Assembly (NCBI GenBank): GCA_023078685.1
Contig: JALGAS010000001.1
Location: 868,001 to 932,000, forward strand
From: Neopestalotiopsis rosae
Taxonomy: Eukaryota; Ascomycota; Sordariomycetes; Amphisphaeriales; Sporocadaceae
DNA: 64,000 bases
Direction of reading: 5' to 3'
Notes under the pieces: model-generated
What the model was told of the DNA's origin: nothing
Seen by the model: the letters and a program-made list of their open reading frames with translations, nothing else
The model's database searches: none
Translations under genes and position numbers: made by a program
Shown: positions 22,539 through 34,211 of the stretch, piece by piece
Layout of the letters: each line of letters starts with the position of its first letter
Numbering within the stretch: position 1 is the first letter of the stretch

Positions 22539-24213
22539 TTACCAATCCTTGGCAATGTCAAAAGACCACTCGAACTGGAGATGTTGCTTCTTGTCGTCAT
22601 CTACGAAAGTGGAGGTTGCGTTGTAGTGGCCACGGGCCAGCATGCCGGAAGGTGCCTCTTCTTCTTGGACTATTTACGGTCAGTGGCCGTATTTGAGCTA
22701 ACAAAGATATCTTCACTTACAGCGCTTGGTGTACTTAGGCTGCTTATCCGTGTTGGGAGCATAGCTGCCCTGTGACAGAGTCAGTGAAAATGTCTATACA
22801 CTCCAATCGAGATATCAACTTACCAGCATTTCAGAGTCCTTGCTAACCTTGATGCCCTTGCGCTTGACAATCTGGACATACTGAAGGCCGCTGAGAATTT
22901 CATGCTGAACCTGGAATTCGGCAACCATGGTGAACTTGGAGCCTTCCTTGATCTTGAAGGGCTTATCCTTCAGTGTCGTCTCGCTGCCAGGCGAGGAGAG
23001 GTCGATAGTGACGGGCTCACGTCCAGGCGACTCCATGGACAGCTTCTTGATGATGCACACTCGCTTGTCGTTGGGATCCGACAGGTCGTTGCCGCCGCTG
23101 AGACCTAGCGACTGCTTATATCTCTGAAGAGACTCGTCATTTGCATCTGTGGAGACGTCTCTGTCAGTCTTTGGATGCAATGCCAGAAGAGAGGATTAAG
23201 TCCAATAAACAGTAATATCATCTCTGGCGAGCCGGCTAGGTCGAGGGATGTCCACAGGCTGTTTTGAAATAATGACTTCTTTCACACTGGTGAAATGAGA
23301 TTGATGTGGTAGCAAAACAGACTGATTCCATCTTTCCCATATCGTTGATTCTGCCTCAGATCCGTACAGTCCCTTGGCTCTGCAGGTTGATGCTTCATCC
23401 CGTCTGCTGTTAAGCTTTCATTTCATCTCTTATGAACGGCTGGGTGTCCTTGAGCTCCCTGACGAAGCTCTCATCGGGGATGGAGTTTGCCAGGAGCTCA
23501 AGTCACTTAGTCGTGCGTGAGACTGAACATAGCAAAACCAGACAGGACCACGATAACGGCTAGCGTGCGAGTGGTATGAGTGGGTATTTGACACGTAGAA
23601 TTGATGCCCAAGGTTGACAAATCACTTAGATGAAACCATTCCTCGTCAGCCGTATGTGGAAAGCAAATTCTGATCCCATAGGTGTCGTTGTCTTTTCTGT
23701 TTCAATCGCGGAAGGAGCCCGGTCGGGAGCTCAAGACGATGGTAGAGAACCTCAACTTTTAGAGACGGGATCCCATTGCTGAGAGGTGAGACACCCGTTG
23801 CCCTTTGGTTATATACCAAAGACCAACTCGGGAAACTCGCGTTCCTTCATGGTAGATACTCGGCAACATAGATCTTGCATGAATTTCTGGTCGTATAATA
23901 TTGAGAATGACATGACCGTCCATGCATGCTAGGGTCGAGTTCTGTAATCGAAGCAATAGGAGTCGAGTTTGGGAGAATATTTTGTTCGCTTCGGTCGAGA
24001 GAGCTCAGGGAAGTCCGTGTTGCGGTCGTAGATAATAAAGGGTCATGCGGCTCGACTTTTGCCGTATCGGGAGGGAAATCAAATTCGGGAGTGGGAAAGA
24101 AGAAAACTTCACTCACCCATGTTTTGGTATTCAGCCAAACTCTGCTTGGGCTGGGAGAGCTTGTAGCCCTGAGTCTCCTCAGGCATGTGGTCATCTTGCT
24201 CGTGGGAGGCCAT
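22539..24213 (-). CDS. rdi1: Rho GDP-dissociation inhibitor (RhoGDI)
   Basis: Four exons on the minus strand: 24213-24117, 23146-22824, 22769-22721 and 22669-22539; 199 aa, the normal RhoGDI length. RhoGDI extracts prenylated Rho GTPases (Cdc42, Rho1, Rac) from membranes and holds them in the cytosol in the GDP form. Seen: the flexible acidic N-terminal arm ending in [13 protein letters not shown], the immunoglobulin-like core with [10 protein letters not shown] and [20 protein letters not shown], the [14 protein letters not shown] strand, and the C-terminal [11 protein letters not shown]. All junctions keep frame. The first intron is 970 nt, far longer than any other intron in the window, and begins GTGAGT. 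The gene is convergent with the phosphatase and divergent from the Bqt4-like gene. Confidence 0.93.
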
Positions 24214-26876
24214 GTTGGGCGAGTTGTTGGCTGGTTGGTCGGGAGAAGACTGGTGATGAGGTAGAATAAAACTAAAAAAAAATTCAATACAAAAGCAATT
24301 CAATGCTCAGGATTTCGTGGTAAGCAGATGGAAGAATGGGAAGATATCACGAAGAGGGGCAATTGGCGGTGATGGACGCCCTTTCTAAGGTGGAATGGGA
24401 ATCAGGATGCTAGGACGTCAGAGGTCGCGCTATTCCGTTTCAGCATCAGCTAGGTGGGGTTTTGCTTTACGGATGAGGGGCACAAAGGGGCGCGGTGTGT
24501 TCTGGTCCTTATTCGGGGTCCCTCTTCTGGTTTGGAGTTGAGAAGGCAATTGATTATGCGCTGTAACGGCCCCGTCCAGACCAATAAGAAAAATTAAGCC
24601 AATGCACAGCGGCCTTATGAGAGAAACATGCCACGTTCTTCGGCAGATAAAGTCATGATCCAGAAATCAGACAGTGAATGCCGCAGGCGAGAAGACAGTT
24701 GATGGAAGCAGCCTCAAGCTTGCCAAAGCTACCATGAGCTGTTGCGAGGGGCAGCGAACAGACTCAAGCCACGTCTATGAGAAGGACGAACCATCCAGGC
24801 CATTCCACTAGAGCAGCTCTTTGACAATTCAGGTAAATAGTGGTCGTCTCGAGAGACAAACCGACACGCGAGTGCTTCATGAGAGGCAAGCGAGCTGCTG
24901 AGCAATGCATTTTTGCTTACATAGTATTTCTCCTAGCGCATACATCAACGCGTCGTGTCGTTCCTTCCGAGTCCTGATAACGGGCGAACTAGCACGGCAT
25001 CAAAAACATACCTACCTGCTACTGGTCATCATTGACGCGATCTCGTTACTGGTGCATCAGAAATGTATGTGTATGGGAGAATCTGATCAAAGCAGCCAGA
25101 GGCTATATGAAAATAGACTTTGAAAGGCGCGAATAGTGTCATACATTAGAATAAGCGCAACTTACATCAAGAGATACTTGAATGCAGAATGCATGCTTTG
25201 TATCTTTCTGATAGACATCTGGAGTATTCTCGATGCATATTGTGGGTGTCAATCCACCTTCTAGCGCATCGTATCGTGATGCGCCATCCAGTGGATTTTT
25301 TAACGTCCATGGTAACCTATTCACCTACCATGGGTCGTAGTAGGGCAAATAATTTCGATAGAGCCGAGTTAGACGCTCAAAATGATTCAAACTCAATGCC
25401 ACAACTTTGTAAAAGCAGCAAGCGCTTCTAGACACACAGAAGCTGTCATCTATTTCTTTGCAAAAACCTTAGATGGATAGAACTGTCAATTTGGCTGGAT
25501 AGCGCGTGGATGGACGCGTTGCCATGGCAAAGGAATAGTGCCCATCGAAAAACGCGCCCTATTCGGACGTTAATCTCACCCACCCCATCAAAATTGATCA
25601 CCAGAGAGTCGAGTCCCAGCAACTCGTGTGGTAATAAGTGGCCTGCGAACTACCTCCCTAATTATTAGTTGGTTTCCTTCTCAGCGATATCGCGCCAGAT
25701 GTCAGGTTCTCGTAGTGAGTTGAGTTTTTACTGCAAATGCCTAGGTTACCTGCCTGTAAGCAATACACCGCAAGAATTGGCTTGGCTTGGCTCTCGAAGG
25801 ACTTTTTTTCCTCAAGTAAGTCGCGTCAAAAAGAGTGAAGCAACGCCGAGCCACACGATGTTCAGGGACACTCTCAATACCTACCCTTTAGCTGCAGCAG
25901 GGTCCCCCAACGACACCCGCGTTGCCGGTGAGCATTTTTGCGGAGAGAAGAGCCCTGAGAGCGGCGGGAATGGCTAGGGTGGTTTCGATTCATTGAATTG
26001 TCACCAGACTGCTTGGGACCTGGAGCTTCGAGAAGAGAAGACGACCATCCAATTTAGGAACCCCCAGGCCATTTCCAGCATGCCTCTAGCGAGTGGATCC
26101 CTTGCTACCTCTTCGTGATTGGCCTGGGGCTTCTTAAATTGGTCCCCGAATCCCCCAGGGTCTGTGCGGACCATAGGCGTGACAGGCACTTTACATACAC
26201 AGTACCTACAGTAGGTACAATATGTACCAGACGTATTTGACCCTTGATGGGTGAGAGAGGGCAGGTACCTAAGGTAGGGAGAGAGAGGGAAGGAACCTTT
26301 GAGGTCCAGAGTATGTAGTAGTCGTACCTTCCCAGACCCTTCCCTTCAACTCAACTCATTCGACCTTCCCATCTTTTTACCCCCTCTGGTTTCTCACACA
26401 TTTTTGCAACAGTGGGACAACTCGAGCAAGACTGATCAAAAGATTGGCCTACCAGTTTCTTTTTTCCCTTCATCTCTTCACGTCTTCCCGGCCGAATTGT
26501 CTTCTCGCGAGTCACATCCGGCCCCTACCTACTACAAATCTACGCTATTAATGTAAGTCGGACAAGCTCATCGTGTGGCCCGAGCGCATTCGAGCTCATC
26601 CCTACCTACTTTGCGCGCGACTCTGCCACGAACCTCGTGGCGGCTCGCGTCGCTGTCCTCTCCTCCCTCCTCCCCCCGTATCCCTCTACATCCGAATAGA
26701 CATCTTTGCTGATGCGCAATTGAAAGATTGACAGCACTCAAGTCGTCACTACGTCTTCGTAATTGGCACATCGCGATTACTCTTGCGAGCCGTCCCGACT
26801 AGTCTTGCGCAACCCACACTGTCGGCCCTGTCGCAAAAAAAGCCCGCTCAGTCGCGCACTTTGAAAACTCGTCGCA
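24214..26876. other. Divergent intergenic region with long CT-rich leader
   Basis: 2.7 kb between RhoGDI (minus) and the Bqt4-like gene (plus). About 26320-26880 is rich in CT tracts, as in leaders of constitutively expressed fungal genes. Small open frames (for example 25669-25977) show no domain. Repeated TACCTA-like stretches near 26195-26275 are too degenerate to call. Confidence 0.55.
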
Positions 26877-28204
26877 ATGGCTGGCCGACAACTCCCACAG
26901 AAGCACAACCCGCTGATGGTTGATGACATCCCGGCTTGTACTGACTCATCCGATCTATGGCCATTCGACTTCTACTGACTGCGACCGACAGATCCCGAGC
27001 TTGTCTCGCGCCGGCGCCTAGGCCAGACCCAGCTGACTGCCAAAATGGTCGCTGCTGGCGCTCCTGGCGAGGTCGACCCTGCGAGTCTGGGCGTCTTCGA
27101 TTATGCGCACCTCCGCGCGCCTCTTCCCAAGGGAATTCAGTCAGGCATCTTCAAGTCATCGCCCAACTCGTATTTCCTCATGCGCCGCAGTCAGGATGGC
27201 TACGTGTCTGCGACTGGCATGTTCAAAGCCACCTTTCCCTACGCAGAGGCTATCGAGGAGGAGTACGAACGCAAGTACATCAAGTCTCTTGAGACTACTA
27301 GTCCCGAGGAGACAGCTGGAAATGTTTGGATTCCCCCGCTAGAGGCCTTGAAGCTGGCCGAGGAGTACCAGATCACCTCGTGGATCCAAGCATTGCTGGA
27401 TCCTGCCGAAATCGCCGTCACCAACGCGCCTGACTCCCCGCCCAAGAAGATCCAGGCTCCTCCCAAATACGATGCCTTGAGATCCGCCTCAGTTAGCTTG
27501 GCACCCCCCACGCCCTCGTCGATGTCGCGCAGCACCCGTGCCCGCCGCTCCGCCAGTCCCGCTAAATCCCGCCCAATCGCAAGCCCTAGGAAGCGGGCTG
27601 CCAAGTCCAAGACCGTCCAGACTATCAGTGAAACTCCTAGTGTCAACGGAGCTGAAGACAACGGCTCTTTCACTGCGGATATTCAAGTTCAGGAGATTAT
27701 GAAGGAGCCAACTGTTGTGTTCGGACCTACAGATGAGGAGGCCAAGGTACAGGTCAAGGTTGACAGAGATGTCAAGGTGTTTGAGGGAGTGGAGACCACA
27801 CACACTTCAGTCGAGCTCGAGCTCCCCATTGACCAACAACCTCCAACCGCCGAGGAGACGGCTCGTATGATTGCCGAGGCGAAGGAACTAGTCGATTCTG
27901 CTGCAGCTGAAGCTGCTGGCTCTTCGAGTGCCCTGGCCAAGCGCAAGGCAGATGATATTACTGCCGGAGACGAAGAGACCGAGGCCAACGGCGAGAGTGA
28001 GGGCATGGATGGCCCCCGATCCAAGAAGGTGAAGCCAAACGTGGAATTGAGAAAGGCCCGCGTCCGAAACCGGGCCCTTATTGGCCTCAGCGCAACCCTG
28101 GCAGTTGGGTAAGTGTTACTGGCGCATACATCTTGATGAGTATAGATCTTTTGCTAACAATTATCTACAGCGCCCTTATCCCATACGTGATGGGTGTTTT
28201 CTAA
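26877..28204 (+). CDS. APSES/KilA-N protein with C-terminal membrane anchor (Bqt4-like)
   Basis: Three exons: 26877-26937, 26992-28108 and 28171-28204; 403 aa. Residues about 45-155 form a KilA-N/APSES-type domain ([20 protein letters not shown] is the diagnostic stretch). The middle is Ser/Pro/Lys-rich with SPAKS- and SPRKR-like basic patches suited to nuclear import. The last about 22 residues are hydrophobic ([11 protein letters not shown] then [10 protein letters not shown] across the final intron), so the protein is tail-anchored. A KilA-N domain plus a tail anchor is the architecture of S. pombe Bqt4, which sits in the inner nuclear membrane and tethers telomeres. A classical APSES transcription factor would normally lack this anchor. 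The Bqt4-like role is inferred from architecture. Confidence 0.85.
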
Positions 28205-28592
28205 AGAACGTCAAGACCTGGAGACGTGTTAATGGAAGTGGAGGAATGAATCTTGAGGTGAACAGCTTGCGGTGGACGCCATTGTGCCAACAGGCACCAA
28301 TTTCATTTGTTTTTGCACATACCCCTCAATACCCATCCATAGTTGGGTTCTGATCAGTTACACCTGACAATAAGATCTTTCGGCGTTGGCTATAGTAGAG
28401 ACCATTCCGGTATTCATGTACACACTTTTTTGCTCTAATTGGGCGCCTTTTTGATGGCGCAGGTCATTGGAGCTGGTGTAAAAGCTACCACCTTAGCATG
28501 GGAACAAATACAAAAAAGCAGATCAATATCGCGTTTTCCGTGTACTCTATCGTTGGCAGTCTACTAATGTTGCAACTATGTTTGCATTCTTA
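28205..28592. other. Convergent intergenic region
   Basis: 388 bp of 3' flanks between the Bqt4-like and GPI-protein genes; nothing further seen. Confidence 0.6.
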
Positions 28593-29696
28593 TCACAAAA
28601 GCATTGACAAGCTCGCGATAAACCCGACCAAAACTGCATTAGAAGTCACCAGACTGGACAAGCCTGGGGCGTCGCTAGTGTCATCGTCTGCCTCACTCCT
28701 CGTCACATTCGGGCCAGGAACCTGGCTATTGCCGACAGCCTCAGTAGCCCGAATGCATGTGAGCTGAGACTCGGGCGACGATCCATCATGCTTCACCCAG
28801 GCCACCAGAAAAGGCCACGGCCGACTACCCGTCTCGTTGTACACGGCAATATCTCCGCGAGCCCCGGGAGATCCGGCATACTGCTCTGCAACATACTGTT
28901 GACCTTTCCAATCCGTGACGCCAGCAGTGTCATTGGTGCTGCCGTTATTGATGAGCGTGGAGTTCATGTCTGTCTCACATGTCAGAAACTGCAGTGAGAA
29001 TCAAATCCTCTCCAAAGAAACCGATGATGGGAGCATTGATGAATCGTTTTGGTACTTACATGTGCCACTGCAGCCCGAGGAGAAACTCTCGGGTACCGGC
29101 TTACACGAATCAATGGTTGTGATATCGGGACAAGAACAACCAAGACTAAGCCAAGTGTCCGACATGCCTTTCTGAAGATCGCTGATGCACTGGTCGCTCA
29201 GCACGCTGGAGCAGGTTCCGTCGTCGCGGTCCGGGTGGTCGCGGAGCCCGTCCGAGTAGTCGTACGACATGTGCCACTGGAGGAGGCAGACGCCCCATTC
29301 GGCGTCGACGCCCTGCTGCGGCGCCTCGAGGGTGATCTGGCTCCCCGTAACGTAGCGCAGGTTCTGGTCGTCGAGGTCGTCCAGGCTCCATGCCGACGCG
29401 TCTTGCAGGTCAATGTCGGCCTTGACCTCGATCCTCCAGGTCCAGCCGTCCCCGTCGGTCGACGAATTGGAGGCGCTGGGCGCCGCCGTGAGCGGGTATT
29501 CTCCCGTGGCGTTGACGCCTTGTGCGAATAACTCGTTCCACTTGTCGCTGGTGATGCCGAGGGGTGCGTTTGGTGGTTCGGATCCGTAGTGCTCACTGGA
29601 GTCGTCTGCGACGAACTGTGCCAGACAAAGGTGGGCGCATGCTAATATTCCCACCACCGTCGTCTTGATGGGCGGCAGAAGCGGATGGAATACCAT
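28593..29696 (-). CDS. Predicted secreted, GPI-anchored protein, unrecognised family
   Basis: Two exons predicted on the minus strand, 29696-29060 and 28969-28593 (intron 90 nt, donor GTAAGT), giving 337 aa. The N-terminal 26 or so residues are a signal peptide (TTVVGILACAHLCLA). The body has Cys residues clustered between about 150 and 212 (including GCSCPD) and several N-glycosylation sequons (NATG, NSST, NDTA, NETG, NVTR). The C-terminus is hydrophobic after a small-residue, acidic region (ADDDTSDAPG...GFIASLSMLL), the pattern of a GPI-attachment signal. So it is probably a cell-wall or plasma-membrane surface protein. No enzyme motif is seen. The acceptor is uncertain: an alternative at 28988 has a better CAG but breaks frame. 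A TATA box lies 152 bp upstream. Confidence 0.7.
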
Positions 29697-29841
29697 TTTG
29701 TCAAATTGTATTTGTGTGAACAATACGCGTCAAAGTACTTTGATGAAGGAGAGCCGCGTGCAATGGACAGGCCATGTATTGTTTTCATTGTCTAAGATCT
29801 ATGAGAAAATACTTCAAGAGGTTACCCAACCCGATGTTATG

Positions 29842-29848
29842 CTTTATA
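29842..29848 (-). promoter_or_regulatory. TATA box of the GPI-protein gene
   Basis: TATAAAG on the minus strand, 152 bp before the ATG at 29696. Similar spacing recurs for the next two secreted-protein genes. Confidence 0.5.
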
Positions 29849-30917
29849 AACATGAGCTGAAATGTCAGTCCGGCTGAATATGACGTCGAAGGGACGATGT
29901 TGGTCCGTGGCCGCTGTGCCGCTCTGTTGCTCTTTGGATCATATCACCATGCATGTTTGCGGTTGGTTTCGCCGCAACGTCGACCCATACACAAGGCGAA
30001 GGTCAATGTGTATTCCTTCAGGCGTCATCTTACTGAAAATTATGGGCCAGTGTAGCAATGTTGGATTCAAAGCATTTGAAATAGCCTGTGAGCGTCTTTA
30101 GTGGCAGCGGTGTGTTGTTGCCGTTATGCTCGAAACCGAATCAAGGATGAAAGTCTTGGCATTGTCATAAGGGGCCCATTGAACCATGCTTTTGGAAACG
30201 ATCGCAGCTGAAAATAAGCACCATCATGGTATGATTTGCTTATTCCCGTCTCGTTATTCATAGACAGGGATACGAGCAACCTTGAATGTTCCTCAGAACA
30301 CCCATGGCATGGATCAATCACTATTACTCCCAAGGCAAAGAAGCTCACACTCAAACGGCTGCGTTGCATCGCCGAAAGCCTTTCCTTCAAAGGTCATTGA
30401 TTGAACTTTTCAGACAGCCAGACACGCGATGGACTATATGCCTAAACAACGTGAAAAAGGACCGTAAAATTCTCCGTACCTCACTTCAATATAGATTTCC
30501 CAGAGACCACGGCAAAGAGAAACACTGGGGAGAACAGGGAAGAAACAAAAACCGAAAATGAAAATCAAAGCAACAGAAGAAGAAACAAAATCAAAAATGA
30601 AATTACATACAAATCATAACGATTATCAACACACCAGTTTCGACCTTGAAAATAGCACTTGACTCGCTTCACATGTGCCAGGATACATGATCAATGCTCT
30701 AGAAGTTTATCTGTGGTAGTATCACACCCTACAAGGAGCTCCTGGAATTGGCCCGATGGAATAAACATATCTACGAAATATTCGACCCATGATTTAGAGT
30801 CTCATTCTCATGGTTCAATTGGAAATATATTTTGATAGACTGGAAATTCAATTCAAATAATAATCGAAACAAGATATATCTGATATTTTTTACAAGCATT
30901 TGTCTGTGGTATTGTGT
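29849..30917. other. Intergenic region
   Basis: AT-rich spacer between two tandem minus-strand secreted-protein genes. About 30540-30610 is an A-rich purine tract. No supported gene or RNA. Confidence 0.55.
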
Positions 30918-31440
30918 CTAGGCCGGCCCAAGATTGAAGCGCGTGATGTGGTTCTGGGCATATCTGTTAGACAATTGCGCAATTTGGCAGATTAAGCGGC
31001 AGAAAGAGTAAACTCACATTTGCGGGAACAACGGTACATCCGTCCGTGTCGACGGTGGTGATGAGTTGTGTGCACTCGGTGTCGTTCCAAAGCGTGAGCT
31101 TGAGGCCGAGTTCCTCCAACTTGTCCGTGACAATATTGGTGTACGGCCCTTCGACGGCGACGCCTTCCTTGTCGGTCTCTCCCGACATGCACGTCAAGGT
31201 TTTGCCTTCGGTGATCGGGATGCCACTGTAACCATTCGTGTCGTGGCAGCCATCGGAAAAGAACCAAACACCTCTGCATTTTGTCGTCACAGTTAGAGAA
31301 CGATTGTGGAAGAGCTGTGGTCTGGATGATTCTTACCCTGTAGTGGACACCCGAGAGGCTACTTCCATATCCCTTTTAGGGGTGGCTGCTGCGTGAGAAA
31401 GCAACGCGAACGAGGACAAAATCGCAGTGGTGAAGAGCAT
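30918..31440 (-). CDS. Small secreted protein with four cysteines (effector-like)
   Basis: Three exons on the minus strand: 31440-31337, 31273-31018 and 30953-30918; 131 aa. Residues 1-19 are a signal peptide (MLFTTAILSSFALLSHAAA). Next comes a dibasic KR in TPKRD that could be a Kex2 site ending a short propeptide. The mature part, about 107 aa, has four Cys (in DGCHD, LTCMS, TECTQ and DGCTV), enough for two disulfides, and ends in NHITRFNLGPA, supplied by the 36-nt last exon. No known domain is recognised. Small size, secretion and even Cys number fit a candidate effector or secreted apoplastic protein; this is inference. A TATA box lies about 147 bp upstream. Confidence 0.78.
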
Positions 31441-31581
31441 TTTGTGGTGGTAAGGGTATCGACTAATTTAAGGAAGAAACTTTTGCACACAAAATTTGTG
31501 ATAATGAGTAGAGGTATGTGTGAGTCGTTATATTTTTGAAGGAGATTGAAAGTCTAACAAGATATTTCCGGGGCTCTTCTA

Positions 31582-31587
31582 CTTATA
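31582..31587 (-). promoter_or_regulatory. TATA box of the four-Cys secreted protein
   Basis: TATAAG on the minus strand, about 147 bp before the ATG at 31440. Confidence 0.45.
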
Positions 31588-32749
31588 GAATAGAGATCCT
31601 TACACAATACATGATGTCGTTCATGCACATACTGGGCATGAACATTGAGGCTCACCTCTCTCAGGCAGTCCATCAACCCACGATAGTCTCTGTCAGCTGC
31701 GAACCATGATTTACGTCAACTGCAGCGAAGATCAACACATGGCATGATAGTCTGACAGCCAGGCTCTAGGGATATGTGATGCAATATGCTAAGTATAATG
31801 TCCTCTCGACCGTTTTCAAGACTCCTACAGGAATACTATTCACATCAGGTAGCCACAAAGGAATAATTTAGTTCGAATAACTATCAAAAAGACGTCACAA
31901 CTGAACTTGAATCTGGATTCATCTTACCAAAGAGGCGGGTCAGAACTTGTCTCGGCGGCACAGCAAGTGTTGCGTTATGTTCGCGTACCGGATCTTGTCG
32001 GTAACATCCGACCCAAAGGTGCCAAGAATAGCATCTATACCATACCCAGATGATGGCGGTGTCCCATTTTAAGCAATGAAACAGAGTAATCTTTACACAA
32101 AATTCTCCACATGTCAATGGAAACCTCGCAACTGGCTACCGGGGTTACTTGCACGATATACGATGGCTGCCATATCACATTGATACGCACCAAACACGGT
32201 ATTCACTCTTAATTGCAAATATTGATACACGTCTGTCACCTCGAAATAATTAACTTTAACTAGTTATGACAGTTGTAAGCTTCAATTGACTAGCTAGCAG
32301 ATTTTTACCATGTGCTTGATTTTTGATGATCTGATGCGGAAGGATTCTCAAGCGTGTACGAGGCTGAAGGACAGGCCTGGGCCTCGTGGCAAGACTCGAT
32401 CTATGACCAATGACGTTGTACATCTGGTGATTTCGGACCGTTGCGAATCCTTTTACCACAGCGTTATTCCTTCTGGGTCAGTATATACACGGATGACACA
32501 TTTGGACATGCACCTAATTTGGAACACAGCTATAGACTGACTTGCACATATTGCGTAGTAGGGTTTATCGTCCTATGCTTCCTTTACAAGAAGATCATTC
32601 TGATCATGAAAAGGACAAAATTAGAACATGATTGTGGACTGATGCAAATGATGCTGAGAATTGACATCACCAGTATCGAAGGCGAGATGTGGAAGAGATG
32701 GCCGTCATACGAACTTTGTTGTATACATTGATTCATGTCGGGAGCACGG

Positions 32750-32757
32750 TATATAAG
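32750..32757 (+). promoter_or_regulatory. TATA box of the 387-aa secreted protein
   Basis: TATATAAG on the plus strand, 152 bp before the ATG at 32909. Confidence 0.55.
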
Positions 32758-32908
32758 ATTGCCTTCTTCTCTCCTTGAACTCGAATCATTCTGAACACAG
32801 GTCAACTACTACCTACTTACCTACATATTTCTATCATACCTTCATTCAAATTCTACCCCAAACATTATTCAACTTTGTTTGAAAGTATCACATATTACGC
32901 ATTCAATC

Positions 32909-34211
32909 ATGCCCTCATATGGTGTCGTGATCTTGGCTGCTACAGCCATTGCTGCACGATTGGCTTTCGCAAGCGGACCTTTCAAGTTTTGCACAGACGA
33001 TGTGTGCAAAACTTGCCCTGTGCAGGTATCCGATGCGGGTACCGGATACCCGAATTGCGTCGTCTACAAAACTACCGATGTCTTTGGTGGGAACGATGAC
33101 TTTGATGGTTTAGGCTCCGAGTCTGGGTAAGATTAATTCGTTCGAAGCATGCAAAGAATACCGCAAGCAGCTGACTCGAGAGTAATGCAGTGGCTATTCT
33201 GTGTTTTTAGACGTTGAAGAGCCAGACAAGGACTGTCAGACTATCATCAAGAGTCCAGCCGGGACGTCGTCTCTTGGTTGCGGTTACCCCATCGCCTCTT
33301 ATCGTCACGAGGCCTGCGGCCACGTCGAGCTAGATACAACCTTTATGGTGCAAAAGTGTTGCGGCGACGACTGCGAGAATGCCGGACTAGGGACGCGCTC
33401 CGCCAAATTCCCACTGGACTACCTCCAAGCGCGCGGTGGCGGTGGCGGTGGCGGAGGTTCTGGGCTTTATCTACACGGCCGCGACGGCAAGAGAATCGAG
33501 CCTATAGAAGTCGGCGTGCCCCCAGAACACCAGAATGCCGGACCGCCGCCTCAAGTTGACAGCAGGGAGGTGACTCCTGACCATGGCGATGCAATGACCG
33601 TCCGGACATTCCAGCCATCAAAGCGTGACATCTCACAGGACACCTTGGACTCTTGCAAGAACACACCAGCTCATGTAACCACCACGAAGCGTAGTGCCGC
33701 CCTCTCCGAACGTGACACGTGCAACGACTACAAGGGCACCTGGAAGCAGTCGGACAAGTACACCCGACCGGCCGACAACAGCTCCGTCATGTTGACCGAC
33801 GTCGCGGGCGGCACCGGCGGCGTGTCCGCGGGCGTGACGGCCACGCGCTCGCAGACCTGGACCACGTCGGTCGGCATGAACTTTGGCTTCGCCGACGTCT
33901 TCTCCATGGGCATCAACTTTAGCGAAGACGAGAGCTGCCAGCTGTCCGACTCTCAGACCTACACGTTCAACGTCCCTGCCGGGCAGAGCGGAAATGTCTA
34001 CTGGACAGCTACTATGCAATGTTACACAGGTCAGTATTTCTCATGTCAAGAGGAAAAAGAAGATCAAAGTCCTCGAACACTATGCTAACTCCTTCATGCT
34101 CTAGGCACGTACTCTTGCAGCGGTAAGGAATCGGAAGAGGTCGAGGTCTGCACCCCGATTCTGGAGAATAATACACCCAAGGGTACATTCGCCGTGGTGG
34201 CAGGAAACTAG
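32909..34211 (+). CDS. Modular Cys-rich secreted protein with Gly linker and beta-rich C-terminal domain
   Basis: Three exons: 32909-33126, 33191-34029 and 34105-34211; 387 aa. A signal peptide covers about residues 1-21 (ILAATAIAARLAFA). The N-terminal module (about 22-160) holds ten Cys, including a CC pair. Then comes a run of eight Gly, and a linker with three dibasic KR sites (in GKR, SKRD and TKRS) suggesting Kex2 processing. The C-terminal module (about 240-387) alternates Ser/Thr with hydrophobic residues and contains SQTYTFNVPAGQSGNVYW and further Cys. That alternation loosely recalls beta-sheet proteins of the aerolysin/ETX-MTX2 type, but similarity is only by eye and no activity is claimed. 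Other options are an adhesin or a structural wall protein. Splice junctions are all in phase, and the third exon restores the Cys-containing end. Confidence 0.75.

Larger units (their letters stand above)
31441..32908. other. Divergent intergenic region
   Basis: 1.5 kb AT-rich region between two divergent secreted-protein genes. TATA boxes at both ends are listed separately. No gene seen inside. Confidence 0.55.

Noticed and set aside
29697..32908. RIP-degraded transposon in the AT-rich spacers
   Set aside because: No transposase or reverse-transcriptase remnants and no terminal repeats could be seen; AT-richness alone is not enough.
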